A DNA stretch of 64,000 nt. Source: Parvularcula sp. LCG005. GTDB taxonomy: Bacteria > Pseudomonadota > Alphaproteobacteria > Caulobacterales > Parvularculaceae. Of this stretch, positions 33,505 to 41,308 are shown one piece after another (within the stretch, counting starts at the first letter, position 1; each line of letters begins with the position of its first letter). Made by a program: the position numbers and the translations under genes. The DNA lies in assembly GCF_032930845.1 (NCBI RefSeq), contig NZ_CP136758.1, forward strand, positions 2,185,001 through 2,249,000, given 5' to 3'. The notes beneath the pieces were generated by a model. The model had not been told where the DNA came from. It searched no databases and worked only from the letters and a program-made list of their open reading frames with translations.

Positions 33505-33905
33505 AGGAACTCTTCGATGCCGCTCGGAATGGCGATCTGGAAGCCATTCGGAAGATCCACGCCAAAAGTCCGAAATCCATTAATGCGCAGTCAAAAGAGT
33601 GCGGCTCAACCGCGCTGCATGAGGCAGCGCGCTACGGCAATGCGCTGACTGCCTACGTGCTCCTAAGTGAGGCTGGCGCAAATCCCCACTTGCGCGATCA
33701 CCATAACCACCGGCCACTCGATATTGCTCAGTGGTCAGATGCAGCCACGCAGCGAGTGCTCAGGGAGGCGACGCATGCACGTCTCTATGCAGAAGCGTCA
33801 GTGAGGAGCGCTCCAGTATTTAAACCGGAGATCTTTTCAACCAAGAAAATAAGGCACTTAGCCAAAGCCTACAAAAATCGATATTTCTCCGAAGATTTAG
33901 GATAG
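33501..33905 (+). CDS. Ankyrin-repeat protein
   Basis: The 134-residue product carries about three ankyrin units: MKELFDAARNGDLEAIRKIHAKSP, CGSTALHEAARYGNALTAYVLLSEAGANPHLRD and HHNHRPLDIAQWSD. Ankyrin repeats mediate protein-protein contact; no enzymatic domain is attached. The C-terminus (KKIRHLAKAYKNRYF) is basic. It is translationally coupled to the preceding unknown gene and converges on a two-membrane-span gene. Confidence 0.75.
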   Translation: MKELFDAARNGDLEAIRKIHAKSPKSINAQSKECGSTALHEAARYGNALTAYVLLSEAGANPHLRDHHNHRPLDIAQWSDAATQRVLREATHARLYAEASVRSAPVFKPEIFSTKKIRHLAKAYKNRYFSEDLG

Positions 33906-33906
33906 C

Positions 33907-34734
33907 TCAGGCGCTATCTTGCTTAGGGATGAGGTCGAGAAGTTTTTTCTCAAGGTCTTCAAAATTTTCGACGTCAAACGAGGCGGTAGACTTCCGACAC
34001 AACGCCCTATGATAGGATTCGAACATTCCAATCAGGTATTCACTGCGAGTGCGGAAGACGTAGCCATTGGGTTCTTCTGATTGAAGTCCCCAACCGAAGT
34101 AAACCTCACGCTCGGAGTCTTGGCCGTCAAACTGCAGGATCACGAAATTTAAGACACTTGACTCAGAAACAAAATTGGCGCGGTACGTCCCGGGTCTGTT
34201 TTTGGAAGGACCGATCGCTTTCGAAACAGACTTTGCTCGATCTTGTCCTGCGTTATTAGTACTCAAAACGTCCTGCCAGTGTGCACCAGGTTTTTTGAGA
34301 ACCGTAACATAACGATCCTCAATACCTTCCACATACTTCGGAATGCCGTCATCAATCACATATACGTTGCGAACAAAAATGGCTTGCTCCGCCCTGTCAG
34401 CGACAATTTTTGCCGCTGAATGAGCATATCCGACTCTCTCAATGAACGATCCTGTTCTCGCCAGAATATCTGATTGTTTTAGTGCAAACTCCACTAAGTT
34501 ACTCATCGCGATACGTGCTTGACCAGTTATCAAGTAAGCATTCGCGATGAGCTGCAATGCCACCGTTACAAGAGCTATGATAATGGATATTTCTTGACCG
34601 TACTTTATTGAATCCTTCAATAAATATATTGTCAAAGATGATATCAAGCCAAACCCCGATACAGCAGTAGATATATATTGAATTAAAGATAATACTTTAC
34701 TTTTATCAATTACTTCTTTACGAAGATTATCCAT
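33907..34734 (-). CDS. Two-transmembrane protein with unknown C-terminal domain
   Basis: A 275-residue product in an AT-rich stretch. Two adjacent hydrophobic segments (about residues 18-38, ISTAVSGFGLISSLTIYLL; and about 47-69, ISIIIALVTVALQLIANAYLI) form a hairpin, followed by a soluble region of about 190 residues. The end has NFVILQFDGQDSEREVYFGWG and VFRTRSEYLIGMFESYHRALC. The layout, membrane hairpin plus cytoplasmic domain, resembles membrane-acting effectors of defence systems, but I cannot assign a family. ATG 34734 is preferred over 34740 on start context only. Confidence 0.6.
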   Translation of the reverse strand: MDNLRKEVIDKSKVLSLIQYISTAVSGFGLISSLTIYLLKDSIKYGQEISIIIALVTVALQLIANAYLITGQARIAMSNLVEFALKQSDILARTGSFIERVGYAHSAAKIVADRAEQAIFVRNVYVIDDGIPKYVEGIEDRYVTVLKKPGAHWQDVLSTNNAGQDRAKSVSKAIGPSKNRPGTYRANFVSESSVLNFVILQFDGQDSEREVYFGWGLQSEEPNGYVFRTRSEYLIGMFESYHRALCRKSTASFDVENFEDLEKKLLDLIPKQDSA

Positions 34735-34960
34735 GAGCATAAGGAAATTCCTCTCAAATGAGAATGAGGCTCGAGAGCCAGTAATAGCTTTGTTTGCTTT
34801 AGCTGCGATATTTTATTCGGCAGTTGGCCTTGCATACTTTATAAAAACTGAAGGTATGCTACCGAATTCTGAGGCAGAAATCAGTGAAGATGGTTCCGAG
34901 AGCTGTGAGCGAATAGATCAGGCTTCGTCCGTCGATCATTCATCTTCACCTAAGCCATAG
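34733..34960 (+). CDS. Possible small single-span membrane protein
   Basis: A 75-residue frame with one hydrophobic segment (EPVIALFALAAIFYSAVGLAYFI) and an acidic, serine-rich tail. Its start overlaps the start of the divergent two-span gene, and no clear ribosome site is visible, so it may be spurious. If real, the head-to-head overlap makes it hard for both to be expressed independently. Confidence 0.28.
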   Translation: MSIRKFLSNENEAREPVIALFALAAIFYSAVGLAYFIKTEGMLPNSEAEISEDGSESCERIDQASSVDHSSSPKP

Positions 34961-34992
34961 CAAACCGATTCGTTTAACGTTTTCCAAATTTT

Positions 34993-35433
34993 TTAGGTTT
35001 CAACAAATCTCTTGGGCCTGCCGCCCACGCGGCCCCGCGCTCTGGCGGCGGCCAGACCGGCCAGCGTTCTCTCCCTGATAATTTCCCGCTCAAACTCCGT
35101 CAGTGCCGACATGATGTGAAAGATCAACTTGCCCTGACTGGTGGTGAGATCGATTGGCTCCTGTAGCGCGCGGAAGCCCACCTCGCGCGCCTCCAGATCG
35201 GTGACGATGTCGGTGAGATGCCGCAGGGACCGCGCCAGGCGGTCCAGCTTCCAGACAACCAGCACATCACCTGCGCCCAGAGCCGCCAAAGCGCGCTTGA
35301 GCTCAGGCCGCTTCTTGTCAGCCCCTGAACCCGTTTCCCGGAAAATGCGGGTGCAGCCCGCCGCCTTCAGCGCGTCGATTTGAAGGTTTAGCGACTGGTC
35401 TGCGGTCGACTTGCGGGCATAGCCGACAAGCAT
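34993..35433 (-). CDS. Small serine resolvase/invertase
   Basis: From ATG 35433 (AGGAGG ribosome site) the product is 146 residues: MLVGYARKSTADQSLNLQIDALKAAG with the catalytic serine in the KST position, WKLDRLARSLRHLTDIV, and SALTEFEREIIRERTLAGLAAARARGRVGGRPKRF. The protein ends soon after GGRPKRF, so the usual C-terminal helix-turn-helix is cut short. It may act with the paired palindromes just upstream or have lost normal DNA binding. Plasmid-type resolvases of this kind stabilise or invert DNA. Confidence 0.88.
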   Translation of the reverse strand: MLVGYARKSTADQSLNLQIDALKAAGCTRIFRETGSGADKKRPELKRALAALGAGDVLVVWKLDRLARSLRHLTDIVTDLEAREVGFRALQEPIDLTTSQGKLIFHIMSALTEFEREIIRERTLAGLAAARARGRVGGRPKRFVET

Positions 35434-35488
35434 GGCGATCCTCCTGGTTGTCCGTTGAGCGGGGCTGAAGGCCGGAACGCCATTGCGG

Positions 35489-35613
35489 GAAAACGATCGT
35501 TTTCGTGATGGCCGTTTTCGCTGAGGCGTCTGGTCTCTCAAAGCCTTTAAACAACTTACTTCGTGCCTTCTTTAAGTCAATCGAAATAGTGAGCCTTTAA
35601 AACGATCGTTTTA
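35489..35613. repeat. Paired perfect palindromes AAAACGATCGTTTT
   Basis: GAAAACGATCGTTTTC (35489-35504) and TAAAACGATCGTTTTA (35598-35613) are perfect 16-base palindromes with an identical 14-base core, centres 109 bases apart. A further half site, CCGTTTTCG, lies at about 35512-35520. They sit directly upstream of the resolvase gene, a position typical of a res/inversion site or operator. Confidence 0.7.
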
Positions 35614-35691
35614 GATTCGACAATATTTCGTGATTATTGTATAGTGCCGAGCATAATTGAGGTGTCCCATTATATGAGGGACGAGAGTATT

Positions 35692-36384
35692 ATGCGTCAT
35701 TCTGCTACTTCCCGCGCTGCCAAAAGCGCCGCCGTTGCCCTCTTCGCCGGATTGAGCGGCCTGGGCACGCAGGCCAATGCTCAGGACAAACTGGCCGGTG
35801 ATGCCGGCGCTGTCATGGCAGAGCTGACCGGCAATCGCGGACAAATCGTCCTCATGGCCGCTGACCGCGTTACACCCAAAGGCCGCCTCGCAACCTATTT
35901 CACCTGCAGCGCAGATGGCTCTGAGGGATATGTCGTGGAGACCAACGCCTCCTTGCGCCATCAGCCTACCAAGGCGGCTGTGCGCGATGTGGTCACAGAC
36001 TGCAGCTTTCATGATGTCGAGTTTGAAGATGTGGACCCGCCGCGTCTCAGCTTCAACAAGGATGCAGCCTACAAGGACTGTGAACGTCTGATGGCAACCA
36101 AGCCGGATTTCAATCGGTGTGGTTACGTCGATGACGCGATGACATACACCAGAGAAGATAAGTTTCGTATCGCCTATATGGGGCGCACGGAACAGAAGGA
36201 AGGCGGCAAGCTGGTACTTTTCGTTGTTCGCCCGGAGGATGGAGAGGGTCAGATGGAATACGTCACCCGCTCAGGGGCGACATTTGACTTTGATTTTGCC
36301 GGATATGACCGCTTTGCCTATAATCCGGCCATTCAGGACAAGCTGGACGCACGGCGTCGTCAGGCCTCACTTCAACTCGATTAG
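35692..36384 (+). CDS. Exported hypothetical protein
   Basis: ATG 35692 gives 230 residues with a signal peptide (SAAVALFAGLSGLGTQANA-QDK). The mature protein is mixed alpha/beta with several cysteines (TCSADGSEG, TDCSFHD, KDCERL, NRCGYVDDA) that could form disulfides, as expected for a periplasmic protein. No domain is recognised. It may belong to the element's transfer or surface functions. The stop overlaps the stop of the opposing gene by four bases. Confidence 0.6.
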   Translation: MRHSATSRAAKSAAVALFAGLSGLGTQANAQDKLAGDAGAVMAELTGNRGQIVLMAADRVTPKGRLATYFTCSADGSEGYVVETNASLRHQPTKAAVRDVVTDCSFHDVEFEDVDPPRLSFNKDAAYKDCERLMATKPDFNRCGYVDDAMTYTREDKFRIAYMGRTEQKEGGKLVLFVVRPEDGEGQMEYVTRSGATFDFDFAGYDRFAYNPAIQDKLDARRRQASLQLD

Positions 36385-37151
36385 GCCGGTCCACCGAAAA
36401 ACGCTGGCGAAGACGTGCTGGCCAGCTCTTCCACCGGCTCATCCAGCTCCACAGCACTTTCAACTGCCCCGTCGCGATTTGGATTGTCTTGGAATGACAT
36501 CTTCGTTCCAAAATTTCGGTCGCTGTTTCGCTCAACCTCTTTCTGAGCAGCCTCGATCACATCAGGATTTTCCTGCGCGATTTCTTCAAGGCGCGCCATG
36601 TCGGCCGCATCAGGTTCCTGTCCCTGATCTCTTGCGCTTCTGACCCTCGCCATAATCTCGAATGTTTCGATAAGGACGACTTCCGCGCGGTCGCGGTCCA
36701 TGCCAGGGTTTTCGGCAACGACGTTATCCAGAAACGCCTTGCGCTTGGCGGGATCACTCAGAAACTCTTCGCCGATTTCTGCCCAGGCATCCACATCGAA
36801 CTCGAACCCGCCGACATTCAGTATGCGGTTCAGCGTTTTCTTAGCCTCATCGGCCATCATATCGAGGCTTACCTCTTCAGCATCCTTCTTCTTTTCGCGG
36901 TCTCTCTCAAAGAAGACCTCGCTGCCGCCCTGCGGCGCGATATAGCCCTTGGCTTCCAGCTCATCCTCGCGGTGCTCCTGCATCACGTTGGAGGCGGTAA
37001 TCTCCTGATTGGCATAGACGTTATGCCCTGGTGATGTTTCTTCAGAGGTGACATCAGCCAATAGAGCCGAGGCCTCAAGCTTCGGTGACCTGTCGAGCAG
37101 CTTTCCGTTCTGGCCGCTGCTCTCATTAAATGTCTCTACAAGGAAGCTCAT
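36381..37151 (-). CDS. Acidic hypothetical protein of the element
   Basis: The 256-residue product starts at ATG 37151, overlapping the upstream gene's stop (ATGA), which decides the start over 37160. It is strongly acidic and helical (EEVSLDMMADEAKKTLNRILNVGGFEFDVDAWAEIGEEFLSDPAKRKAFLDN), and the N- and C-terminal thirds look disordered. No family is recognised. The pair 37534-36381 forms a small operon inside the mobile element. Confidence 0.55.
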   Translation of the reverse strand: MSFLVETFNESSGQNGKLLDRSPKLEASALLADVTSEETSPGHNVYANQEITASNVMQEHREDELEAKGYIAPQGGSEVFFERDREKKKDAEEVSLDMMADEAKKTLNRILNVGGFEFDVDAWAEIGEEFLSDPAKRKAFLDNVVAENPGMDRDRAEVVLIETFEIMARVRSARDQGQEPDAADMARLEEIAQENPDVIEAAQKEVERNSDRNFGTKMSFQDNPNRDGAVESAVELDEPVEELASTSSPAFFGGPA

Positions 37152-37534
37152 GCCATGCACTCCTGCGCCATTGCTTCAGCTTCAGCCAGACGGCGGTGAA
37201 GGATTTCAAGGCTGAGACGGATGTGCTTCCTCATCACGCGATGCGCTGCAGCGCCGTGCGCGCCCGCGTCCCTGAAAGGCTCCAGATAATAGGATTGCAG
37301 ATCGGGACAGCCCAGAATGAGATTGTCGAGGATATGCCAGTGATGATTGCTGAGACGCAGGCGTACGAGGCTTTTGGTCTTTTGGCACAGCACGGCGCGC
37401 TCGCTGATCCGCCAATCTTCAGATGTGCCTGGCTTGCTTTCCAGCAGGTCGACCATGCCCCGCATAACATCGATACGCTGAGGCAAAGGCAGTCTGCCCA
37501 GGAATTCCGTTTCGCGCTGTGTCTCCGTTGTCAT
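37148..37534 (-). CDS. Hypothetical helical protein of the element
   Basis: A 128-residue product (MTTETQRETEFLGRLPLPQRIDVMRGMVDLLESKPG) with a Trp/His-rich middle (LSNHHWHILDNLILGCPDLQSYYLEPF) and a C-terminal helix. It is coupled by ATGA to the acidic protein gene. I recognise no domain. Confidence 0.55.
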   Translation of the reverse strand: MTTETQRETEFLGRLPLPQRIDVMRGMVDLLESKPGTSEDWRISERAVLCQKTKSLVRLRLSNHHWHILDNLILGCPDLQSYYLEPFRDAGAHGAAAHRVMRKHIRLSLEILHRRLAEAEAMAQECMA

Positions 37535-37884
37535 TTCACAACAGTATACACGCCGAAGCTTAAAGAATTATGAAAAATACCGTGTACGAATTAAACGTGC
37601 GCCGAAGCTGCTTGGACGGATTGTGAGCTGAGCTTCCAAATCTAGGCCAAGGTAGCGCTTTCAGCCGATGGCGCGGCCACTCCGGACCATCACTTGAACC
37701 TTGCCTGACCGAGGGCTGAGTTTGCAACCCCGGCCCGCGCCAGCCTTTGCCTCTGGCAGGGAGGGCCCAGGCAAAGGCCCGTGTAGGGGTTTCCCGGCTT
37801 CGCCGGTGCAATCACGCCCGTATCGGCCAGGCCTTTTCGGTTCAATGGTCGGAATGAACCGGCCACGAACTGAAAGGCATCACC
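37535..37884. promoter_or_regulatory. Intergenic region upstream of DUF3768 gene
   Basis: No gene is supported here. A direct repeat CGCCGAAGCT occurs at 37551-37560 and 37600-37609, and an inverted repeat CGGTTCA/TGAACCG at 37838-37861 precedes the DUF3768 start. These could be regulatory sites; no promoter is assigned. Confidence 0.35.
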
Positions 37885-38277
37885 ATGCAAAACGAAGAAA
37901 GCCGCGCTTCAACCCACGCCCAGAAAGCTCAGGCGATCGCAACACTCAATGACCGGTTCCGGTCCCGGCTTCATATTCCCGTATTCGGCAGACCCGATGT
38001 TCCGGGGACGTTTCTGCTGACCTCCGGCATCACACAACTCTCACCACTGGCTCAAGTCGACATACTGGCCAGGGTACGCGGATTTGACAGTTTTACGGAG
38101 GATAATGATCCATATGGCGAGCACGATTTTGGCTCTCTGGATCATGCGGAAGCCGGGAAAGTGTTCTGGAAGATCGACTACTATGCCGATGACAGCTGCA
38201 TGTATGGCAGCGAGCATCCGGAAGACCCGAGCAGCTCGTACCGGGTCCTAACCATCATGCTAGCAAGTGAATATTGA
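37885..38277 (+). CDS. DUF3768 protein
   Basis: The 130-residue protein fits DUF3768, a family found largely on plasmids and integrative elements of alphaproteobacteria: IATLNDRFR, LTSGITQLSPLAQVDIL, FDSFTEDNDPYGEHDFGSL, VFWKIDYYADD and the C-terminal YRVLTIMLASEY. Function is unknown. Its presence supports a mobile origin of this region. The start ATG 37885 has GAAAGG upstream. Confidence 0.88.
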   Translation: MQNEESRASTHAQKAQAIATLNDRFRSRLHIPVFGRPDVPGTFLLTSGITQLSPLAQVDILARVRGFDSFTEDNDPYGEHDFGSLDHAEAGKVFWKIDYYADDSCMYGSEHPEDPSSSYRVLTIMLASEY

Positions 38278-38303
38278 GCTGCTTTCGATCCTCATCGGAC
38301 GAT

Positions 38304-38960
38304 TCAACGAAGGCGCACTATCATCGGTCCTAAAGATGACGGTGCGCTATTGCTTGTTGCCCCATACCCAAAAGTGTTTGGACTTGGCTTTCCATCGGGA
38401 CCATGCGACTGGTTAATATCTGGGGCGAATTCGGAATCGTCAGTTTCAACGCCCTCCAAGATGGCCTCTTTAAAATCTCCCAGATGCTCAATTGATTCTA
38501 GTACGTTGTGCATGTCTTTTTTGGTAGAATTATAGTCCTTCCAAAATCCGTCCCGATTTCTTGCCTTTGTATGATACCACCTTTCGGCGAAGACCGAGAT
38601 ACTCTCGCGATACTTTTCTATCCGCCTACGGATTACAGGCGATAATGCCCCGTTTTCACAAACTCGAATGGCATCTTCCAGCCGTTTGTCGATACCTTCG
38701 AATATGGAAAGTTTAGCCCACTGAGGTTTGTCCACACTCCACTTAATGTCAGTTCCCAGCCCATCAAACGAAATAGCAGCTAAGCGCGCTTGGACACCAA
38801 CCACAGTTTTTGCGATTTGGTCTTTAGCTTTTCGGGCCTTGTCAGCGTTATCGATGTGCCTTCTCAGCAAGTAACCAGCGACTCCTCCCAACGGTCCTCC
38901 CCATATCGCCGGATCGCCTACGTACTGTAGGACATTACCAAAATCGATTTCCATCTCCAC
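38304..38960 (-). CDS. Hypothetical protein, AT-rich gene
   Basis: The 218-residue product has a short apolar N-terminal segment (AIWGGPLGGVAGYLLRRHID) that could anchor it, then a helical region (NADKARKAKDQIAKTVVGVQARLAA; RRRIEKYRESISVFAERWYHTK). The C-terminus is Ser/Pro/Gly-rich. I do not recognise it. Base composition is clearly lower in GC than core genes, suggesting separate acquisition within the element. Confidence 0.5.
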   Translation of the reverse strand: MEMEIDFGNVLQYVGDPAIWGGPLGGVAGYLLRRHIDNADKARKAKDQIAKTVVGVQARLAAISFDGLGTDIKWSVDKPQWAKLSIFEGIDKRLEDAIRVCENGALSPVIRRRIEKYRESISVFAERWYHTKARNRDGFWKDYNSTKKDMHNVLESIEHLGDFKEAILEGVETDDSEFAPDINQSHGPDGKPSPNTFGYGATSNSAPSSLGPMIVRLR

Positions 38961-39063
38961 CTCTCTAGAAGTACGTCCCCGAAGTCATGTTAGACTGGGA
39001 ATTACCAGATGATCAATTGCTGCCAATTTGAGAAACTCGATTTTTAAGCGCTGATTTTTTTCA

Positions 39064-39405
39064 TCAATCCAATGGCCTATGCTGAAAATAAGCCTCTTCT
39101 CTTATTGACGCATCCGTCAACGCAACCTGATGCTCAAATAGTTCCAATAGAAATTCTCTGAATGCCCAGCGCAATGCGGGCTCAAAATATTCCGGCTGAG
39201 CTGTCCGTGCGGTCTCTACGGCTGCATCCATCAGGCAATGCATCGTCAACAGACCATGATGCTTCAGATAATAAAAATACGACCACTCTTTTCGCGTAAG
39301 CGTGAATGTTCGTGCCACTCCATCCGGACACTGCAGGAGGTAGGTCTTTTTCTGAGACCAGTGAGTTAAATTTGAAAAGTCCGGATCAGCGAGAGATTTT
39401 GTCAT
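39064..39405 (-). CDS. Hypothetical protein, tail of tra operon
   Basis: From ATG 39405 (MTKSLADPDFSNLTHWSQKKTYLLQ) the product is 113 residues. The start lies inside the end of the upstream gene, consistent with coupling. The middle (WSYFYYLKHHGLLTMHCLMDAAVETA) is rich in aromatic residues and helical. No family recognised; it is the last gene of the minus-strand tra-type operon. Confidence 0.5.
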   Translation of the reverse strand: MTKSLADPDFSNLTHWSQKKTYLLQCPDGVARTFTLTRKEWSYFYYLKHHGLLTMHCLMDAAVETARTAQPEYFEPALRWAFREFLLELFEHQVALTDASIREEAYFQHRPLD

Positions 39406-39715
39406 CGTCCTTGAGTTTACTCCGCGCACCTGATGCGGAGGAAATATTGTTCGTAAGCTTTTTATTTCTCTCGATATTTTTCGCATCAAGCCTGCCTTCC
39501 TCGGCCCTTAATCTGTCGGCAAACACCTTTCTGTCCACCTGGTTCGCCATCTCTCCAAGCGCCCCGCCCGGGCGCGGCGCGCGCTGAGGGCGTGGTGCCA
39601 AGGCATCAGTGCTCGATGACTTTTCAGTATGATCTTCGGGCTCCCTTGCAGCCTTAAATGACTTCACAAGCGAGCCCGTGAGCTTCGGGTGAAAATCTCC
39701 ATACTTTCCCGACAT
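39386..39715 (-). CDS. Small basic hypothetical protein of tra operon
   Basis: A 109-residue basic, low-complexity protein (APRPQRAPRPGGALGEMANQVDRKVFADRLRAEEGRL) with an AGGAGA ribosome site seven bases before ATG 39715. It lies 15 bases behind the coupling-protein gene. It may be a DNA-binding or relaxosome accessory protein by charge and context only. Confidence 0.5.
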   Translation of the reverse strand: MSGKYGDFHPKLTGSLVKSFKAAREPEDHTEKSSSTDALAPRPQRAPRPGGALGEMANQVDRKVFADRLRAEEGRLDAKNIERNKKLTNNISSASGARSKLKDDDKISR

Positions 39716-39730
39716 CTTAGCTTCTCCTGT

Positions 39731-41308
39731 TTAGGCAAGGGGCGTGGCACGAGAGCGAAACGGCTCATCGGCGAAGTAACGGAGTTTTTGAAGCCGCATG
39801 GGGCGCAGGCCCGCTGGCAGGCAGAGGGCGTAATCCGACTCCGGATGATTGCGCCGCCCAAAATACCGGGCAATTTCATCGGGCAGCATCAGGCGGCTGC
39901 GGACCAGTTCAGGAGAATAGGAATTCTGTGCGCCGCCGCCGGTCTGGTGCGACTCTGCCCCGAACATAGGCATACTGCCGGACTTGTCAGCGCCAACGCT
40001 TGCCAGAAGCTTTGCCAGTCCGGCATGGGTGTCAGCTGTCGTGATGGAGACATTCACGGACTCACGCACCCGCAAGACTTCGGTGTCATCCAGCTTTTCA
40101 GAGAGATATTTGAGCGTAGTAAGGTCCGTATTGGCGAAGGCTGTCACCATCCCGGCATTGCCGATAAAGGTCTCCCAGCGTTTGGGGTATATGTCCTTGA
40201 GCTGACCCAGATCCTGCAGGATTGACCACAGCTTCACCTTGAACCCGGCGATGTAAGAGGCAGCCCGCTCGATCGCCTGGAGCTTTCCCAGCGTTGCAAA
40301 CTCATCCATCAGAAACAGGACCGGTAGGCTTTCATCTGAAGCGGGCGTGCGCTGCAAGGTCTGCAGACTGAGCGTTATCATCAGGCGCAGCCAGCGGGCG
40401 TGAGCAGCCAAGCGCCATTCAGGGAGGACGAGGTAGATCGTCATCCCTTGAGGTAAGCGCAGGTCTTTCAGATCGAATGTCGAGCCTGAAAGACACACAG
40501 CCATCGGGCCTGTCTGAAGGAACTCGACATTGCGGCGCGCAGTGGAAAGGACCGAGCCTCTCTCACGCTCTCCCATATCAATCATCATGGTCGCAATCGA
40601 GGAGACCGCCCCGCCAAAGCCTTCTTCTGCCGCCATATAATCAAGCAGCAGGTCGAGAGACGGCTGCTGACCTTCGCTTTCAGCCAGCCCTCTGAACGCC
40701 AGATCCTGCAGGTGGAACGGCGTGCGGTATTGATCTGGCGCGCTCGAGGCGATCCACAGGATGAGCGCTTTCAGGTAAGCCCGGGCAGTTTCGTGCCAAT
40801 GGGCATCGCGCTCATCCGTGTTGACCATAAAGGCGTCGGCCAGGCCGCTGGCGTCATCAACAACTTCAGGATCGTCGGGATCAATATAGCCAAAGAAGTT
40901 CAGCCTTCCGCGAAGCTCTTCAGGCACATGCGCAACCCGGAAGGGATCGAGGACGACGACTTTTTGCCCTAAAACTTTCGCGCGAAAGCGCGCCGTGATG
41001 CTGGCATTCTCCCCCTTGGGATCAATCACGACAGCCGAGCCGCCGTAATGCAGCAGGTTAGGGATGATCTGCGAGACGCCTTTACCGGAGCGCGATCCCG
41101 CCAAAGTCACCAGATGGCGATCATCCGTATAACCGATAATGCGGTTGCCGCTCCTGCCCAGAATGATGCGGTCGCGGGCATCATCCAGATTTGTGATGCC
41201 GAACGCCCGCTGCGCCACGGACGAGGCCAGAAACCCCGCCGTGGCAAGAGCCTCCTGGCCATCACTCGGATCGTCAGGATCGACACGCGGCAGAAGCGGA
41301 AAACTCAT
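39731..41308 (-). CDS. VirD4/TraG-family conjugative coupling ATPase
   Basis: Coupling proteins bring the relaxosome to a type IV secretion channel. The 525-residue product has Walker A LAGSRSGKGVSQIIPNLL (about 69-86), VIDPKGENASITARFR, Walker B VLFLMDEFATLGKLQAIERA and the TraG block LWSILQDLGQLKDIYPKRWETFIGNAG. The usual two N-terminal membrane spans are missing; the protein starts directly before the ATPase domain, so it may be soluble or recruited by a partner such as the upstream lipoprotein or single-span protein. ATGA overlap with the lipoprotein gene. Confidence 0.93.
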   Translation of the reverse strand: MSFPLLPRVDPDDPSDGQEALATAGFLASSVAQRAFGITNLDDARDRIILGRSGNRIIGYTDDRHLVTLAGSRSGKGVSQIIPNLLHYGGSAVVIDPKGENASITARFRAKVLGQKVVVLDPFRVAHVPEELRGRLNFFGYIDPDDPEVVDDASGLADAFMVNTDERDAHWHETARAYLKALILWIASSAPDQYRTPFHLQDLAFRGLAESEGQQPSLDLLLDYMAAEEGFGGAVSSIATMMIDMGERERGSVLSTARRNVEFLQTGPMAVCLSGSTFDLKDLRLPQGMTIYLVLPEWRLAAHARWLRLMITLSLQTLQRTPASDESLPVLFLMDEFATLGKLQAIERAASYIAGFKVKLWSILQDLGQLKDIYPKRWETFIGNAGMVTAFANTDLTTLKYLSEKLDDTEVLRVRESVNVSITTADTHAGLAKLLASVGADKSGSMPMFGAESHQTGGGAQNSYSPELVRSRLMLPDEIARYFGRRNHPESDYALCLPAGLRPMRLQKLRYFADEPFRSRATPLA

